NCBI GenBank assembly: GCA_017695115.1
Contig: JADILV010000012.1
Span: 1 to 64,000 of the forward strand
DNA length: 64,000 nucleotides
Reading direction: 5' to 3'
Origin: Candidatus Cryptobacteroides avicola
GTDB lineage: Bacteria > Bacteroidota > Bacteroidia > Bacteroidales > UBA932
Every line of letters starts with the position of its first letter. Position 1 is the first letter of the stretch. The position numbers and the translations under genes were made by a program. Under the pieces are notes generated by a model. That model saw only the letters and a list, made by a program, of their open reading frames with translations. It was not told the DNA's origin and ran no database searches. Below, one piece after another: positions 16,161 to 25,189 of the stretch.

Positions 16161-16635
16161 TTATCAGATCAGCACAGACAGCTCCTGTGTACGCAATGAT
16201 ATCAGACGGTGCGACCTTGAACTGCAGGCCGCGGACTCCGGCGCTGATATAGATATACGGGTACTCTGTCGCGGACGAATGGAAAAAAGTAGGAAAATGC
16301 TTTTTCATTCCGACGGGAGAACACCCGCCGCGGATATAGCCGGTAACCGGCAGCAGCTCTTTCATCGGAATAAGGTCACATTTCTTGTTCCCCGAGACTT
16401 TCGCCGCCGCTTTCAGGTCTACTTCCGAATCTCCAGGCACAACGCAGACAAAATAACCTGACCTGTCACCGGACAGGACAAGTGTCTTGAATACCTGCTC
16501 TATAGGCTCCGACAGCTGACTGGCAATATGACCTGCCGCCAAATCGTTTTCATCCACTTCGTATGGGATGAGACTGTACTCTATTCCTGCCCTGTCAAGA
16601 AGACGGGCGGCATTGGTTTTCGCTATTTTTGTCAT
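16135..16635 (-). CDS. ybaK: Cys-tRNA(Pro)/Cys-tRNA(Cys) deacylase, YbaK/EbsC type
   Basis: The 166 residues match YbaK over the whole length. QVFKTLVLSGDRSGYFVCVVPG and the conserved lysine-rich LKAAAKVSGNKKCDLIP form the aminoacyl-tRNA editing site, and GYIRGGCSPVGMKK is the family's glycine loop. In the cytosol it hydrolyses Cys mischarged on tRNA-Pro. It is convergent with the caspase operon and lies 8 bases downstream of rsmD, probably as the last gene of the minus-strand group that starts at 18569. Its stop codon lies inside the terminator hairpin. Confidence 0.92.
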   Translation of the reverse strand: MTKIAKTNAARLLDRAGIEYSLIPYEVDENDLAAGHIASQLSEPIEQVFKTLVLSGDRSGYFVCVVPGDSEVDLKAAAKVSGNKKCDLIPMKELLPVTGYIRGGCSPVGMKKHFPTFFHSSATEYPYIYISAGVRGLQFKVAPSDIIAYTGAVCADLITMRVSQKI

Positions 16636-16643
16636 TTAAAATC

Positions 16644-17180
16644 CTATCTGGAAAAGAATGAAAAATGCACGTTGCCGTATTTTTTTTCTTTGACAAAGTG
16701 CGGGTGTCCAGTAAAACTGTATGTATCAGGATGTTCCAGAATGAAATATCCGCCTGGATGAAGAATGTCCCTGGCGAGTACGGCATCCGGCAGACCGGCA
16801 AGTCCTTCCAATGCATACGGAGGATCGGCAAAAACGATATCTGCCTTGACCGTGCATATATCCAGAAAATCGAACACGTTGTGTCGGACAACCTTAATAC
16901 AACGGTCCAGCCCGAGGGCCTTCACCTGTGATCTGATGAACGTGGCATTGGCCGGAGCCATTTCCACGCAGTAGACTTCCGATGCCCCTCTGGAAGCGAA
17001 CTCAATCGATATTGCACCGGTCCCCCCGAAAAGGTCCAGAACGGCAAGACCTTCGAATTCATACTCGTTGTCCAGAACATTGAACAGCCCTTCCCTTGCG
17101 AAATCCGTTGTAGGTCTGGCGCTGTATCCGGCAGGAGGCGTAATGTTCCTGCCCTTAAGCCTTCCACCTATTATCCTCAT
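16644..17180 (-). CDS. rsmD: 16S rRNA (guanine966-N2)-methyltransferase RsmD
   Basis: This 178-residue methyltransferase begins MRIIGGRLKGR, the RsmD signature. It has the SAM-binding motif LDLFGGTGAISIEFASRGA and the catalytic DPPYALEG. It methylates G966 of 16S rRNA late in small-subunit assembly. The gene starts 1 base after the stop of the DUF3822 gene, so translation is probably coupled. A run of eight A on the coding strand near the C-terminus (16679-16686) encodes lysines and looks incidental. Confidence 0.93.
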   Translation of the reverse strand: MRIIGGRLKGRNITPPAGYSARPTTDFAREGLFNVLDNEYEFEGLAVLDLFGGTGAISIEFASRGASEVYCVEMAPANATFIRSQVKALGLDRCIKVVRHNVFDFLDICTVKADIVFADPPYALEGLAGLPDAVLARDILHPGGYFILEHPDTYSFTGHPHFVKEKKYGNVHFSFFSR

Positions 17181-17181
17181 G

Positions 17182-17883
17182 CTATATCTGCTCTACTGAA
17201 GAAAAATATCTGTACAGAGACATTTCCTGCTGCCCGGCAAGAGGTGTCCTGAAAAATACCGACGATACCTCAGGATTAAGCTGCAGCTTCTTTAAGGTGC
17301 GGAAAATAAAATACTCTGCAGTCGTAAAATCCTGGGCGGCGAAACTGTTGCACAGAAGAAGCGTTCTGCCTTGTGCGACTGTAAGATAAAGCCTGCCGTC
17401 AGCATAGGAGGCCACAATCTTGTTGTACTCGTCTATCCTCGACAGGTCCTGAAGCATGTAGAACTGCTCCGGCAGCACCGCACTCCTGTATCCGTCGGTC
17501 CTGAGGACAGTGTCGGATATCACTTTCGAGAGGGTCTCGCCTATGGAAGTGGAATAGACCATCACGGCACCGAAATCCGGCACCCTGACAGAATCTACAG
17601 TATCACCGTCGGAAAGTGTCACGATATCCGAAAGAAGCCGCCTGATGTCCGAACTGTCGAAAAAATGCTCGGGGAAAAGCCCTACCTTGGGAGTAAACAA
17701 TGAAATATCGACCCTGTCATACCTCTTCTGGAACTCCGGCGTCGTGAATACCTTGTCCGTACTGAGCCACCCGGAAAAGGCAGTGGAACCGTCACGGTAT
17801 GACACTTTAAAAGAATATCCACTCAAGGCAACTTGAATGGATATTCTATCTGTCTGTTTTACGGTATTTTCTGAAGAGACCAT
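17182..17883 (-). CDS. DUF3822 family protein
   Basis: The 233-residue cytosolic protein matches DUF3822, a family restricted to Bacteroidota and commonly found next to rsmD as here. It has an actin-like flavour (ISIQVALSGYSFKVSY at the start, then VMVYSTSIGETLS and ILYLTVAQGRTLLL-like strands), but I see no nucleotide-binding motif that would settle a function. Its start overlaps the stop of the upstream gene by one base (TAATG arrangement). The conserved link with rsmD hints at an accessory role in ribosome biogenesis or a shared promoter only. Confidence 0.82.
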   Translation of the reverse strand: MVSSENTVKQTDRISIQVALSGYSFKVSYRDGSTAFSGWLSTDKVFTTPEFQKRYDRVDISLFTPKVGLFPEHFFDSSDIRRLLSDIVTLSDGDTVDSVRVPDFGAVMVYSTSIGETLSKVISDTVLRTDGYRSAVLPEQFYMLQDLSRIDEYNKIVASYADGRLYLTVAQGRTLLLCNSFAAQDFTTAEYFIFRTLKKLQLNPEVSSVFFRTPLAGQQEMSLYRYFSSVEQI

Positions 17884-18569
17884 TACTCCCAGTTACCGGC
17901 ATTGTTGTTCGGGGCGGTGATGCTTCCTACCTGAAGCCCTTCGTAGCGTCCCCTGTCTCTCATATCAGCGTCAAGGTTAATCCTCAACTGGTTGTCAAGC
18001 CCTTTCAGAAGAGACCTGTAAGGCATGCACGCTTCGAACAGAGGAACGTTCACTCCGGAAACTTTCTTTATGTCTGAACGCATGATGATGGAATCGCCGC
18101 TGAACGGAATGAAAGCGAGGGAGTCAATGCTGAATCCGCTCCTGCTATGGAAAAGCGTATCCTTTACCGGGATGTCGTTCTCAATCGAGAAAACGAGTTT
18201 CTCGCCTTTTTCATAGAGGGCAAGCATATCCTCAGGCTTGATGCGCGGATTACGTCTTTTCAAGGCGTTCGTGTTGGCTACAGCCACCGAGTCATCCTTG
18301 GAACCGATCTGCATCACCACTTTGATGTTTCCGGTATTATAGAAAAGTTTCAAAGAATCGAATGTAGGAGAAAAGTGTCCGTATTCACTCTTGAATGCCA
18401 CCTGAAGGTCGCGGATATCCTTGAGTCTCTGAATCCCGACAGCTTCACGCTCGCTCTGAGCCTTGGTGAATCTCATAGGTGCCATAACGCTATCTACCAC
18501 AAGGTAAGCAAGCCAGATAATGAGAAGAGGCAGCACTAGATAAGTGCAAAGTTTTTTAAGTATGTTCAT
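17883..18569 (-). CDS. Single-pass membrane protein of unknown function
   Basis: The 228 residues begin with one membrane helix (about 8-28, LVLPLLIIWLAYLVVDSVM). A segment resembling a pseudopilin stalk follows (LKDIRDLQVAFKSEYGHFSPTFDSL), where a fixed time-course-like helix is followed by small beta parts. The rest is soluble and should face the periplasm. Its consistent place upstream of DUF3822 and rsmD suggests a conserved Bacteroidota gene, but no function can be given. A minus-strand promoter box TAACTTTG lies at 18637-18644, about 70 bases upstream. Confidence 0.75.
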   Translation of the reverse strand: MNILKKLCTYLVLPLLIIWLAYLVVDSVMAPMRFTKAQSEREAVGIQRLKDIRDLQVAFKSEYGHFSPTFDSLKLFYNTGNIKVVMQIGSKDDSVAVANTNALKRRNPRIKPEDMLALYEKGEKLVFSIENDIPVKDTLFHSRSGFSIDSLAFIPFSGDSIIMRSDIKKVSGVNVPLFEACMPYRSLLKGLDNQLRINLDADMRDRGRYEGLQVGSITAPNNNAGNWE

Positions 18570-18636
18570 CGGTTTATAGTATTTTATTTATTTTCAATAA
18601 CGCCGGGTCAGGAATATTCCGCCCCCAAATCCCGGA

Positions 18637-18684
18637 CAAAGTTAGAAATTTGATTTATGATATGCAATATAATTTTTAAATTTG
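18637..18684. promoter_or_regulatory. Divergent promoters for the 18.6-kb minus operon and the DHH gene
   Basis: Minus strand: TAACTTTG at 18637-18644, with an ATTG 20 bases upstream. Plus strand: TTTG at 18649-18652 and TAAATTTG at 18677-18684, with a 24-base spacer that is slightly long. Both -7 boxes are perfect matches to TAnnTTTG. Confidence 0.55.
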
Positions 18685-18705
18685 CAGTCGAATTTTTTGC
18701 ATGCA

Positions 18706-19761
18706 ATGGACATTATCAGCCAATCCGACATATCGAAGCTCGAGCGTTTCATCGAAGATGCGCAAAAGATAGCGATAACGGCACACATGCGGCCTGACGG
18801 GGACGCCGTAGGAAGCTGTGCCGCACTTTTCCATTGTCTTGGGGACATGGGCAAGGATGCCGTCATCGTGCTTCCCGATGCAAGTCCGGATTATCTCGGG
18901 TTCATCACCGAAGCCGTCGGCAGCAGGCACCTGACCGACTTTGAAAGCGACGGGCAGGGGGCACGGGATGCCCTGGCGGGTTGCGACCTTATCTTCTGTC
19001 TCGACTACAACGCTTTCCACCGTACCGGGAAAATGGAACAGGCACTTTCAGGACACCATGCCGTGAAAATACTTGTCGACCACCATCTGAATCCGGCAAG
19101 GGAGTGCTTCGACCTCGTGTTTTCGGAGACGGAGGTTTCCTCGACAGCGGAATACCTGTACAATATACTGCTCATGACATCCAGATACGGACACGATGCC
19201 GGAAAACTGCCGGAGCAGGCTGCTACGGCACTCATGACCGGCATGACTACCGACACGAACAATTTCGCCAATTCAGTCTTTCCTTCGACTCTCCGCATGG
19301 CCTCATCGCTGCTGGAAGCCGGAGTGGACAGGGACTTTATCATAAGCCGTCTCTACAACGAATACAGCGAAGGCCGGATCAGGCTCATGGGAGAGCTCCT
19401 GTCAAAAAGGCTGGAAATCACCCCGGACGGAGTGGCCTACATGATACTGGACAGGAAGACCATTGAAAAATACGGACTTAAAGAAGGCGATACGGAAGGA
19501 TTCGTGAACATACCGCTGGGCATAGGACGTGTAAAGATCAGCTGTTTCTTCAAGGAGGACGAAGACAGGATCAGGGTCTCGCTAAGATCGAAAAGAGGGA
19601 TTTCAGCCAACAGGTGCGCGGCCCTCTATTTCAACGGAGGAGGGCATGAGCAGGCAGCAGGCGGCAGGCTGGCCGTTCCGGAGGACATCGGTTCCATCGG
19701 AGAAGTGGCCGCATACGCAGAAAAGGTCATGCATGAATTCATGGTCAGACAAGCAGAATAG
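18706..19761 (+). CDS. nrnA: DHH/DHHA1 phosphoesterase (NrnA-type oligoribonuclease/pAp phosphatase)
   Basis: About 351 residues with all DHH-family metal motifs: HMRPDGDAVGS, CLDYNAF, VDHHLNP and TTDTNNFANS, then the DHHA1 GGGHEQAAGG near the C-terminus. NrnA-type enzymes degrade 2-5-base RNA fragments and dephosphorylate 3'-phosphoadenosine 5'-phosphate in the cytosol. The ATG at 18706 is preferred over an in-frame TTG at 18682, because that TTG lies inside the -7 box. The gene heads a plus-strand run with two FKBP lipoproteins, 8 bases before the first. Confidence 0.88.
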   Translation: MDIISQSDISKLERFIEDAQKIAITAHMRPDGDAVGSCAALFHCLGDMGKDAVIVLPDASPDYLGFITEAVGSRHLTDFESDGQGARDALAGCDLIFCLDYNAFHRTGKMEQALSGHHAVKILVDHHLNPARECFDLVFSETEVSSTAEYLYNILLMTSRYGHDAGKLPEQAATALMTGMTTDTNNFANSVFPSTLRMASSLLEAGVDRDFIISRLYNEYSEGRIRLMGELLSKRLEITPDGVAYMILDRKTIEKYGLKEGDTEGFVNIPLGIGRVKISCFFKEDEDRIRVSLRSKRGISANRCAALYFNGGGHEQAAGGRLAVPEDIGSIGEVAAYAEKVMHEFMVRQAE

Positions 19762-19769
19762 TAATCATT

Positions 19770-20342
19770 ATGTACAAAAACGTAAAAAAGATATTGGCAT
19801 CAGGACTGGTACTGGTACTGGCACTGTCGTGTTCGAAACAGAACCTGAAGACCGCATGGTCCACGCAGGAAGACAGGATCGACAGTTTCATCCAGTCCAT
19901 TTCCACGGAAGCCGACCCGGACAATCCGGATGCACTGTACGCGCATGAAGTGGTATATAACGGCGGGTCGAACCGCGTCGTGCTGCGCGAAGGCACCGGC
20001 GAAGCCCTGGCGGACGGAGGTACCGTATCCTTCTATTATACAGGATACGTATTCCAGGGGAGCATAAGCGCGGCCAACATATTCGCCACCAATGACATGC
20101 AGACGGCGCAGGAAAACAGTTGGGAAGTGACGGACGCCTCCTACGACATCAAGACAGTCACACTCGGAGGCGATGACGGACTTGTAACGGGCCTGCACAA
20201 CGGTCTGAAAGGGGTGAAGTCCGGTGAAATCTGCTACATTCTCTTTTCCGGACAGTACGGCTTCGGGAAGAGACCGGTAGGGGCAATCCCGGGAAATTCG
20301 GCCCTTCTGTACTATATCCGGGTAGAAAGCGTATCGAATTAA
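19770..20342 (+). CDS. FKBP-type peptidyl-prolyl isomerase lipoprotein
   Basis: The 190-residue protein has a lipoprotein signal (LVLALSC, Cys about 21) and one FKBP domain at about 75-190. GGTVSFYYTGYVFQGS is the first strand pair, GLVTGLHNGLKGVKSGE the helix, and SGQYGFGKRPVGAIPGNSAL the active-site loop. Several catalytic aromatics are present, so it may be active. It would fold or hold exported proteins at the inner face of the outer membrane. It lies between the DHH gene and a second, larger FKBP lipoprotein gene. Confidence 0.85.
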   Translation: MYKNVKKILASGLVLVLALSCSKQNLKTAWSTQEDRIDSFIQSISTEADPDNPDALYAHEVVYNGGSNRVVLREGTGEALADGGTVSFYYTGYVFQGSISAANIFATNDMQTAQENSWEVTDASYDIKTVTLGGDDGLVTGLHNGLKGVKSGEICYILFSGQYGFGKRPVGAIPGNSALLYYIRVESVSN

Positions 20343-20380
20343 TCGGTTTTTGCGTATATTCGCAGGTTAATTTTTGCAAG

Positions 20381-21571
20381 ATGAGAAGATTTTTCAAGAT
20401 TACAGCGGCAGCCGGTGCTGTCTGTGCCATAATTTCAGGGTGTGCAAAGCAGGCCGGCACACCTACTAACGAAAACGAGAAACTGTATTTCGATGCCTGG
20501 CTTCAGATCCATTATCCGCAGCTGGAAAAGACCGGAGCGGGAATCTATATCATACCTGAATACGAAAAGACCGGGCAGGACAGCAAGACCGAACCCGTAG
20601 CCGATTCACAGTACGTATACGTTTCATACGTGGCAAGGAATCTTGACGGGACCATTACAAGCTATTCCGACGCCGAAACCGCCAGGCTTCTGGGAGAATA
20701 TGACGAAAAATCATCAAGATATTACGGTCCTGCAATATGGACAAGACAGTCAGGATACCTGTATGCCGGAGTGAACGAGATGTTCGCCGGCCTGGGGAAA
20801 GGAGACTCTCGCAGGGCCATAATCCCGGGATGGCTCATGAGCTACAACTGGTACGGCTCTGAACAGGAATATATCAACAATGTGACTGGAACGAACGCCA
20901 TTTACGACATAAAGGTCGTTGATCCGATAGACAACATAGAACAGTGGCAGATAGATTCCATAGGGACATTCCTGTCAGGGGCCTACGCAGACCATGACTT
21001 CGGATACCTCAACTCCTCGCTTGCAGGGAAACTCGGCAAGGACATCATGTCCGCCAAGGACTCTTCCGACATGTACGGATTCTACTATATCGAACTTGAT
21101 CCAGGAGAGGAACTGGAACCGGTGGAATCGGACAAGGACGATGAGGACGAAGAAAGTGAAGATGACGGCTCCGATAAAGAATACGACTGGGAAAAATCCC
21201 ATTTCTACACCACTTCAGGGTCAAACGACACCACCATATACATCAATTACGTCGGCAGGTTGCTGAACGGTAATGTATTCGATACCAATGTCGAACGAGT
21301 AGCGCAGGACAACGGTCTCAGCGGCGGCACTTACGAACCTGTCGCCATCCAGTGGGGAGACAGCTATTACGAACTGCAGATGGGAGACGAGAGCTCGAGT
21401 TCAAGCGTAATCCAGGGATTTGCCATGACCTTGTGGAGAATGCATCCGTTCGGAAAGGCAATCGGCATATTCTACTCCAATCTTGGATACGGCTACAGCG
21501 GAAGCGGGTCTTCAATCCCGGCATACTCGCCGCTGATGTTTGAAATAGAAATCGTTGAAAAACCCGAATGA
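20381..21571 (+). CDS. Two-domain FKBP-like lipoprotein with an acidic linker
   Basis: The 396 residues start with a lipobox (AIISGC, Cys about 21). Two degenerate FKBP-like halves follow, at about 70-185 (SQYVYVSYVARNLDGT, GVNEMFAGLGKGDSRRAIIP) and 285-396 (TTIYINYVGRLLNGNVFDTN, VIQGFAMTLWRM). Between them is a strongly acidic stretch of Asp, Glu and Lys at about 245-275. The second half keeps more of the FKBP pattern. It is probably a periplasmic chaperone-isomerase. A weak -7 box (TATATTCG, 20355-20362) may give it its own promoter. Confidence 0.78.
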   Translation: MRRFFKITAAAGAVCAIISGCAKQAGTPTNENEKLYFDAWLQIHYPQLEKTGAGIYIIPEYEKTGQDSKTEPVADSQYVYVSYVARNLDGTITSYSDAETARLLGEYDEKSSRYYGPAIWTRQSGYLYAGVNEMFAGLGKGDSRRAIIPGWLMSYNWYGSEQEYINNVTGTNAIYDIKVVDPIDNIEQWQIDSIGTFLSGAYADHDFGYLNSSLAGKLGKDIMSAKDSSDMYGFYYIELDPGEELEPVESDKDDEDEESEDDGSDKEYDWEKSHFYTTSGSNDTTIYINYVGRLLNGNVFDTNVERVAQDNGLSGGTYEPVAIQWGDSYYELQMGDESSSSSVIQGFAMTLWRMHPFGKAIGIFYSNLGYGYSGSGSSIPAYSPLMFEIEIVEKPE

Positions 21572-21584
21572 TCAGGAGCAGACA

Positions 21585-22970
21585 ATGTCAGAAAAGATAG
21601 TTCCAACCGAATTAGGCACGGAAAATACCGGCAAGCTCCTTAAAAAATATGCCATCCCGGCGATTATAGCCATGACGGCTTCTTCGCTGTACAACATGAT
21701 CGACAGCATCTTCATCGGTCACGGTGTAGGTGCCCTGGCCATTTCCGGACTGGCAATCACATTCCCTCTTATGAACCTTTCCGCCGCTTTCGGCACGCTT
21801 GTCGGTGTCGGCGCTTCGACAATGCTCTCTGTCCTGCTGGGACAGAAAAACTACGAAGCGGCAAACAAGGTACTCGGGAACGTCGCCTCGCTGAATGCCA
21901 TCATCGGCATCCTGTTCATGGCCGTATCGCTGCTTTTCCTGGATCCCATACTGTATTTCTTCGGTGCAAGTGAAAACACGATATCGTACGCACGGGAATA
22001 CATGCAGATAATCCTGGCCGGCAATGCGGTCACACACATGTACCTGGGACTGAACAACGCACTGAGGGCATCGGGCAACCCGAAACTTGCCATGAACCTC
22101 ACTGTCATGACGGTAATCCTGAATGTCATCCTCGCTCCCCTGTTCATATTCTCGTTCAAATGGGGCATCCGCGGAGCCGCAGCCGCAACTGTAATAGCAC
22201 AGGTTGTAGCCCTCGTAATCGTACTCAGGCATTTCAGCGACAGGACAAGGCTCCTGCACTTCGAAAAAGGGATATTCAGGCTTGACGTGAGAATCGCAAA
22301 AGACTCACTGGCCATCGGCGTAGCCCCGTTCCTGATGAACTCCGCAGCCTGCATCGTGACTCTTTTCATCAACCAGCAGCTGAAAAGATACGGAGGTGAC
22401 CTTGCAATCGGAGCATACGGCATCGTCAACCGTATAAGCTTCATTTTCATAATGATAGTCATGGGACTCAATCAGGGCATGCAGCCTATAGCAGGATATA
22501 ACTACGGAGCCAGGAAATATTCCAAGGTAAAGGAAGTGTTCTGGAAGACAGTCAAATATGCTACAATGGTTACCTGCCTCGGATTTCTCGTGGCCGAGAT
22601 CTTCCCGAAAGCATCCGTATCGATATTCACCCATGACAGCCAGATGATAGAGATTGCGACCAAGGGACTCAGGCTTCTGGCGCTCGCCTTCCCGCTCATA
22701 GGGTTCCAGATGGTCTCTTCAAACCTTTTCCAGTGTCTGGGAATGGTAAACAAGGCCATACTGCTGTCTCTGTCCCGGCAGCTTCTCTTCCTCATCCCGT
22801 GCGTGTACCTGCTTCCCCTGCTGTTCGAGAACAAAGGGGTATGGATGAGCTTCCCGATATCGGATTTCGCCGCATTCATCATTTCTGCGGCATTATATGC
22901 AGGACTGGCAAGGAAATTAAGGAAACTCAATGACGGAGATGACCCTTCGGTATTGGGCAGCAGACTTTAG
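21585..22970 (+). CDS. MATE-family efflux transporter
   Basis: About 461 residues with twelve membrane segments and the two-fold MATE repeat. LKKYAIPAIIAMTASSLYNMIDSIFIGHGVG is the family's opening, and the second half restarts at about residue 240 (LAIGVAPFLMNSAACIVTLF). It uses a Na+ or H+ gradient to export cationic drugs or metabolites; the substrate is not visible. The ATG at 21585 is chosen because AGGAG precedes it by 7 bases; an upstream in-frame TTG at 21555 would overlap the FKBP gene. Confidence 0.92.
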   Translation: MSEKIVPTELGTENTGKLLKKYAIPAIIAMTASSLYNMIDSIFIGHGVGALAISGLAITFPLMNLSAAFGTLVGVGASTMLSVLLGQKNYEAANKVLGNVASLNAIIGILFMAVSLLFLDPILYFFGASENTISYAREYMQIILAGNAVTHMYLGLNNALRASGNPKLAMNLTVMTVILNVILAPLFIFSFKWGIRGAAAATVIAQVVALVIVLRHFSDRTRLLHFEKGIFRLDVRIAKDSLAIGVAPFLMNSAACIVTLFINQQLKRYGGDLAIGAYGIVNRISFIFIMIVMGLNQGMQPIAGYNYGARKYSKVKEVFWKTVKYATMVTCLGFLVAEIFPKASVSIFTHDSQMIEIATKGLRLLALAFPLIGFQMVSSNLFQCLGMVNKAILLSLSRQLLFLIPCVYLLPLLFENKGVWMSFPISDFAAFIISAALYAGLARKLRKLNDGDDPSVLGSRL

Positions 22971-22981
22971 GAGGAAACACA

Positions 22982-23605
22982 ATGGAAAAAAAGATCATCA
23001 TAAATGTCGGTCGGCAGTTCGGAAGCGGCGGCCGGATAATAGCCCAGAAAATCGGAGACAAACTCGGAATCAAGGTATATGACAACGACTTGATTTCCAA
23101 GGCGGCGGAAGCGAGCGGGTTCAGCCGTTACCTTTTCAGGAAATCCGACGAGAAACGCAGTCTCTTTTCTTTCAATTCGTTCTTCAGCTCACAGGGTTTC
23201 GGCCAGGCGGAAAACTATGTAAACGACAACGAACTGTTCCGCATACAGAGCCAGGTAATCCGTGATATTGCAGCAAGCGAATCGGCCGTAATCATCGGAA
23301 GATGCGCGGACTACATTCTCCGCGACCTCGACTGCACCGTAGATGTATTCATCTGCGCCCCGAAGGATATAAGGAAAAAGACTGTCGCCGCAAGGATCGG
23401 CTCCACTCTGGAAAAGGCAGAAGAGGTAATGAACAGGACGGACCGCAAGAGAGAAACCTACTACAATTACTTCACTTTCGGGAACTGGGGCGTCGCTTCA
23501 AACTATGACCTGTGCGTGGACTCGTCCATTCTGGGGATAGACGGGACGGCTGACTTCATAATCGATTTTGCCAGGCGGGCAGGGAAATTAGGGCAGGATG
23601 AATAA
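22982..23605 (+). CDS. Cytidylate kinase-like family protein
   Basis: The 207 residues match the cytidylate-kinase-like family 2. The P-loop is variant (NVGRQFGSGG), the nucleotide-monophosphate part contains VIIGRCADYILRD, and KRETYYNYFTFGNWG is the lid region. Members are found in many anaerobes, but few have been tested. A housekeeping CMP kinase is probably encoded elsewhere, so this may act on another substrate. Translation is probably coupled: a GGAGG precedes the start by a few bases and its last 8 bases overlap the next gene. Confidence 0.82.
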   Translation: MEKKIIINVGRQFGSGGRIIAQKIGDKLGIKVYDNDLISKAAEASGFSRYLFRKSDEKRSLFSFNSFFSSQGFGQAENYVNDNELFRIQSQVIRDIAASESAVIIGRCADYILRDLDCTVDVFICAPKDIRKKTVAARIGSTLEKAEEVMNRTDRKRETYYNYFTFGNWGVASNYDLCVDSSILGIDGTADFIIDFARRAGKLGQDE

Positions 23606-24890
23606 AAAGATAATTACAGGAATATCAGTATTTGCCGCTGTAATTGTTTTTGCAGCAGTATCCACTGCAACACGCCATATCCACAGGCCGGGACCGGAAA
23701 CCGTGGAGGAGAAGCCTGTCTGCCTTAACGATACTCTGACAAACGGCATGTCCGACATCGACACTCTGAAGGCAATGGACGCCTATATCGAAAAATTCCT
23801 TAAACAGTGGGAAATCAAAGGCGCGTCGCTGTCTGTCATGAGAAATGACTCCCTTGTCTATTCCAAAGGCTACGGATGGGCGGACCAGGAAGCAGGAGAA
23901 CCTATGACACCGGGAAAAATCCTGAGAATGGCATCCGTATCCAAACTTATCACCGCTACCGGCATAATGATGCTCAAGGAAAGGGATCTCCTGACGCTGC
24001 AGGATAAAGTATTCGGTCCTGACGGTATTCTGAATGACTCCCTGTTCACAGCCTCCATCAGATACAAGACGATGTACAGCATAACCGTAGAACAGCTGCT
24101 CCGCCATCAGGGAGGCTTCACGAACAGCCGGGGCGATCCCATGTTCTCCACACGTGACATAATACGGCAGTTCAGGCTTGACGGACCTCCGGACCACAAC
24201 ACGCTCGTAAGCTGTGTCCTCAAACGCCCTTTGGGATACAGGCCCGGTTCGTGGCAGAGATACTCCAACTTCGGATATCTTCTTCTCTCGATGATCATCG
24301 AGAAAATCAGCGGCCAGGACTACGAGACTTTCATACAGGAAAATGTACTGCATCCGGCAGGATGCTATGACATGCATCTGGCCAACAACTACTATGAACA
24401 GAAATATCCGAACGAGGTACGGTACTACATGCATGCCGGTAGCGAAAAGGTACAGGAATACAATATGAGCGGACGGCTGGTGGAAAGGTGTTACGGAGGC
24501 AACGACATCCATGCCCTTTCAGGAGCCGGAGCCTGGTGCGGCTCTACGGCAGAGCTTTGCAGGTTCGTGGCAAGCATTGACGGAAGACCGGAAGTACCGG
24601 ACATCCTGAGCTATCCGAGCATCTCCGAAATGACCGAATACTTCGATCCCCAGACCTATTCCTTAGGCTGGAATGACACCCGGCCTGACAAGGAATGGAC
24701 ACGCACCGGAACCCTTACAGGGACAAGTGCCCTTGTCAAATATTTTCCGGACGGAGAGTGCTGGATAATGATCACCAACACAAGTACATGGAGAGGCCCT
24801 GGATTTACCAAATATACAGAGCGGCTGTTTAAAAAATGCAGGGAGCTTTACAGCCCCCTGCTACCTCACAGAGACATGTTCGGATCATAG
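23598..24890 (+). CDS. Exported serine hydrolase of the class C beta-lactamase/PBP family
   Basis: The 430-residue protein has an N-terminal membrane/signal helix (about 5-22). Its domain shows the SxxK nucleophile in ASVSKLIT, the second motif YSN in RYSNFGYLLL, and EQLLRHQGGF typical of this fold. Members hydrolyse D-Ala peptides, esters or lactams in the periplasm. The last nine residues, LPHRDMFGS, and the stop codon come from a 45-bp repeat that also encodes, on the other strand, the end of butyrate kinase. The original C-terminus may therefore have been shared or displaced. Confidence 0.85.
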   Translation: MNKKIITGISVFAAVIVFAAVSTATRHIHRPGPETVEEKPVCLNDTLTNGMSDIDTLKAMDAYIEKFLKQWEIKGASLSVMRNDSLVYSKGYGWADQEAGEPMTPGKILRMASVSKLITATGIMMLKERDLLTLQDKVFGPDGILNDSLFTASIRYKTMYSITVEQLLRHQGGFTNSRGDPMFSTRDIIRQFRLDGPPDHNTLVSCVLKRPLGYRPGSWQRYSNFGYLLLSMIIEKISGQDYETFIQENVLHPAGCYDMHLANNYYEQKYPNEVRYYMHAGSEKVQEYNMSGRLVERCYGGNDIHALSGAGAWCGSTAELCRFVASIDGRPEVPDILSYPSISEMTEYFDPQTYSLGWNDTRPDKEWTRTGTLTGTSALVKYFPDGECWIMITNTSTWRGPGFTKYTERLFKKCRELYSPLLPHRDMFGS

Positions 24891-24905
24891 GTCCTGATTT
24901 CAGAC
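24861..24905. repeat. 45-bp direct repeat, copy A (end of serine-hydrolase gene)
   Basis: It matches 25190-25234 at 43 of 45 positions; the differences are A/G at 24884 and C/T at 24894. Sequence on both sides diverges abruptly. In this copy the plus strand encodes the C-terminus and stop of the serine hydrolase. Confidence 0.9.
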
Positions 24906-24921
24906 CCGGCGCCCGGACGGG

Positions 24922-25188
24922 TCAATCGTCTTTCCGGGCCGACCAGAATTTTTTCAGTTCATAATATACGATATACATTGACAGTACAGCCGGAATCAGT
25001 ATTTCCGCTATTGAATTTCTTCCGGTTTGAAAAATATGGTCAATAACCAGACCGGCGATATACACCAGCACAAGAAAGAAAGCTATCTTTCCTATAATCT
25101 TCAAAATCACGTATCCCAGACTCTTTTTATTCATAGTCCCAACTCTTGTTTTCGAATCAGACATAAATCTACAAATCAAATCTTCCAT
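24922..25188 (-). CDS. Small membrane protein in an inserted segment
   Basis: Up to 88 residues; an internal Met at 25134 would give 70 (MNKKSLGYVILK). There are two probable membrane helices (IGKIAFFLVLVYIAGLVI and IAEILIPAVLSMYIVYY), followed by a basic tail KKFWSARKDD. I do not recognise the family. The gene fills the 284-bp segment between two copies of a 45-bp direct repeat, and the segment looks more A/T-rich than its neighbours. It starts 6 bases after the buk stop, so it would be carried on the ackA-ptb-buk transcript. A coding role is plausible but not proven. Confidence 0.55.
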   Translation of the reverse strand: MEDLICRFMSDSKTRVGTMNKKSLGYVILKIIGKIAFFLVLVYIAGLVIDHIFQTGRNSIAEILIPAVLSMYIVYYELKKFWSARKDD

Positions 25189-25189
25189 A

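Noticed and set aside
16679..16686. A8 tract (coding strand) in rsmD as a phase-variation site
   Set aside because: It encodes lysines near the end of a housekeeping gene, where switching would be harmful or trivial; A runs of this length are common in A-rich codons.
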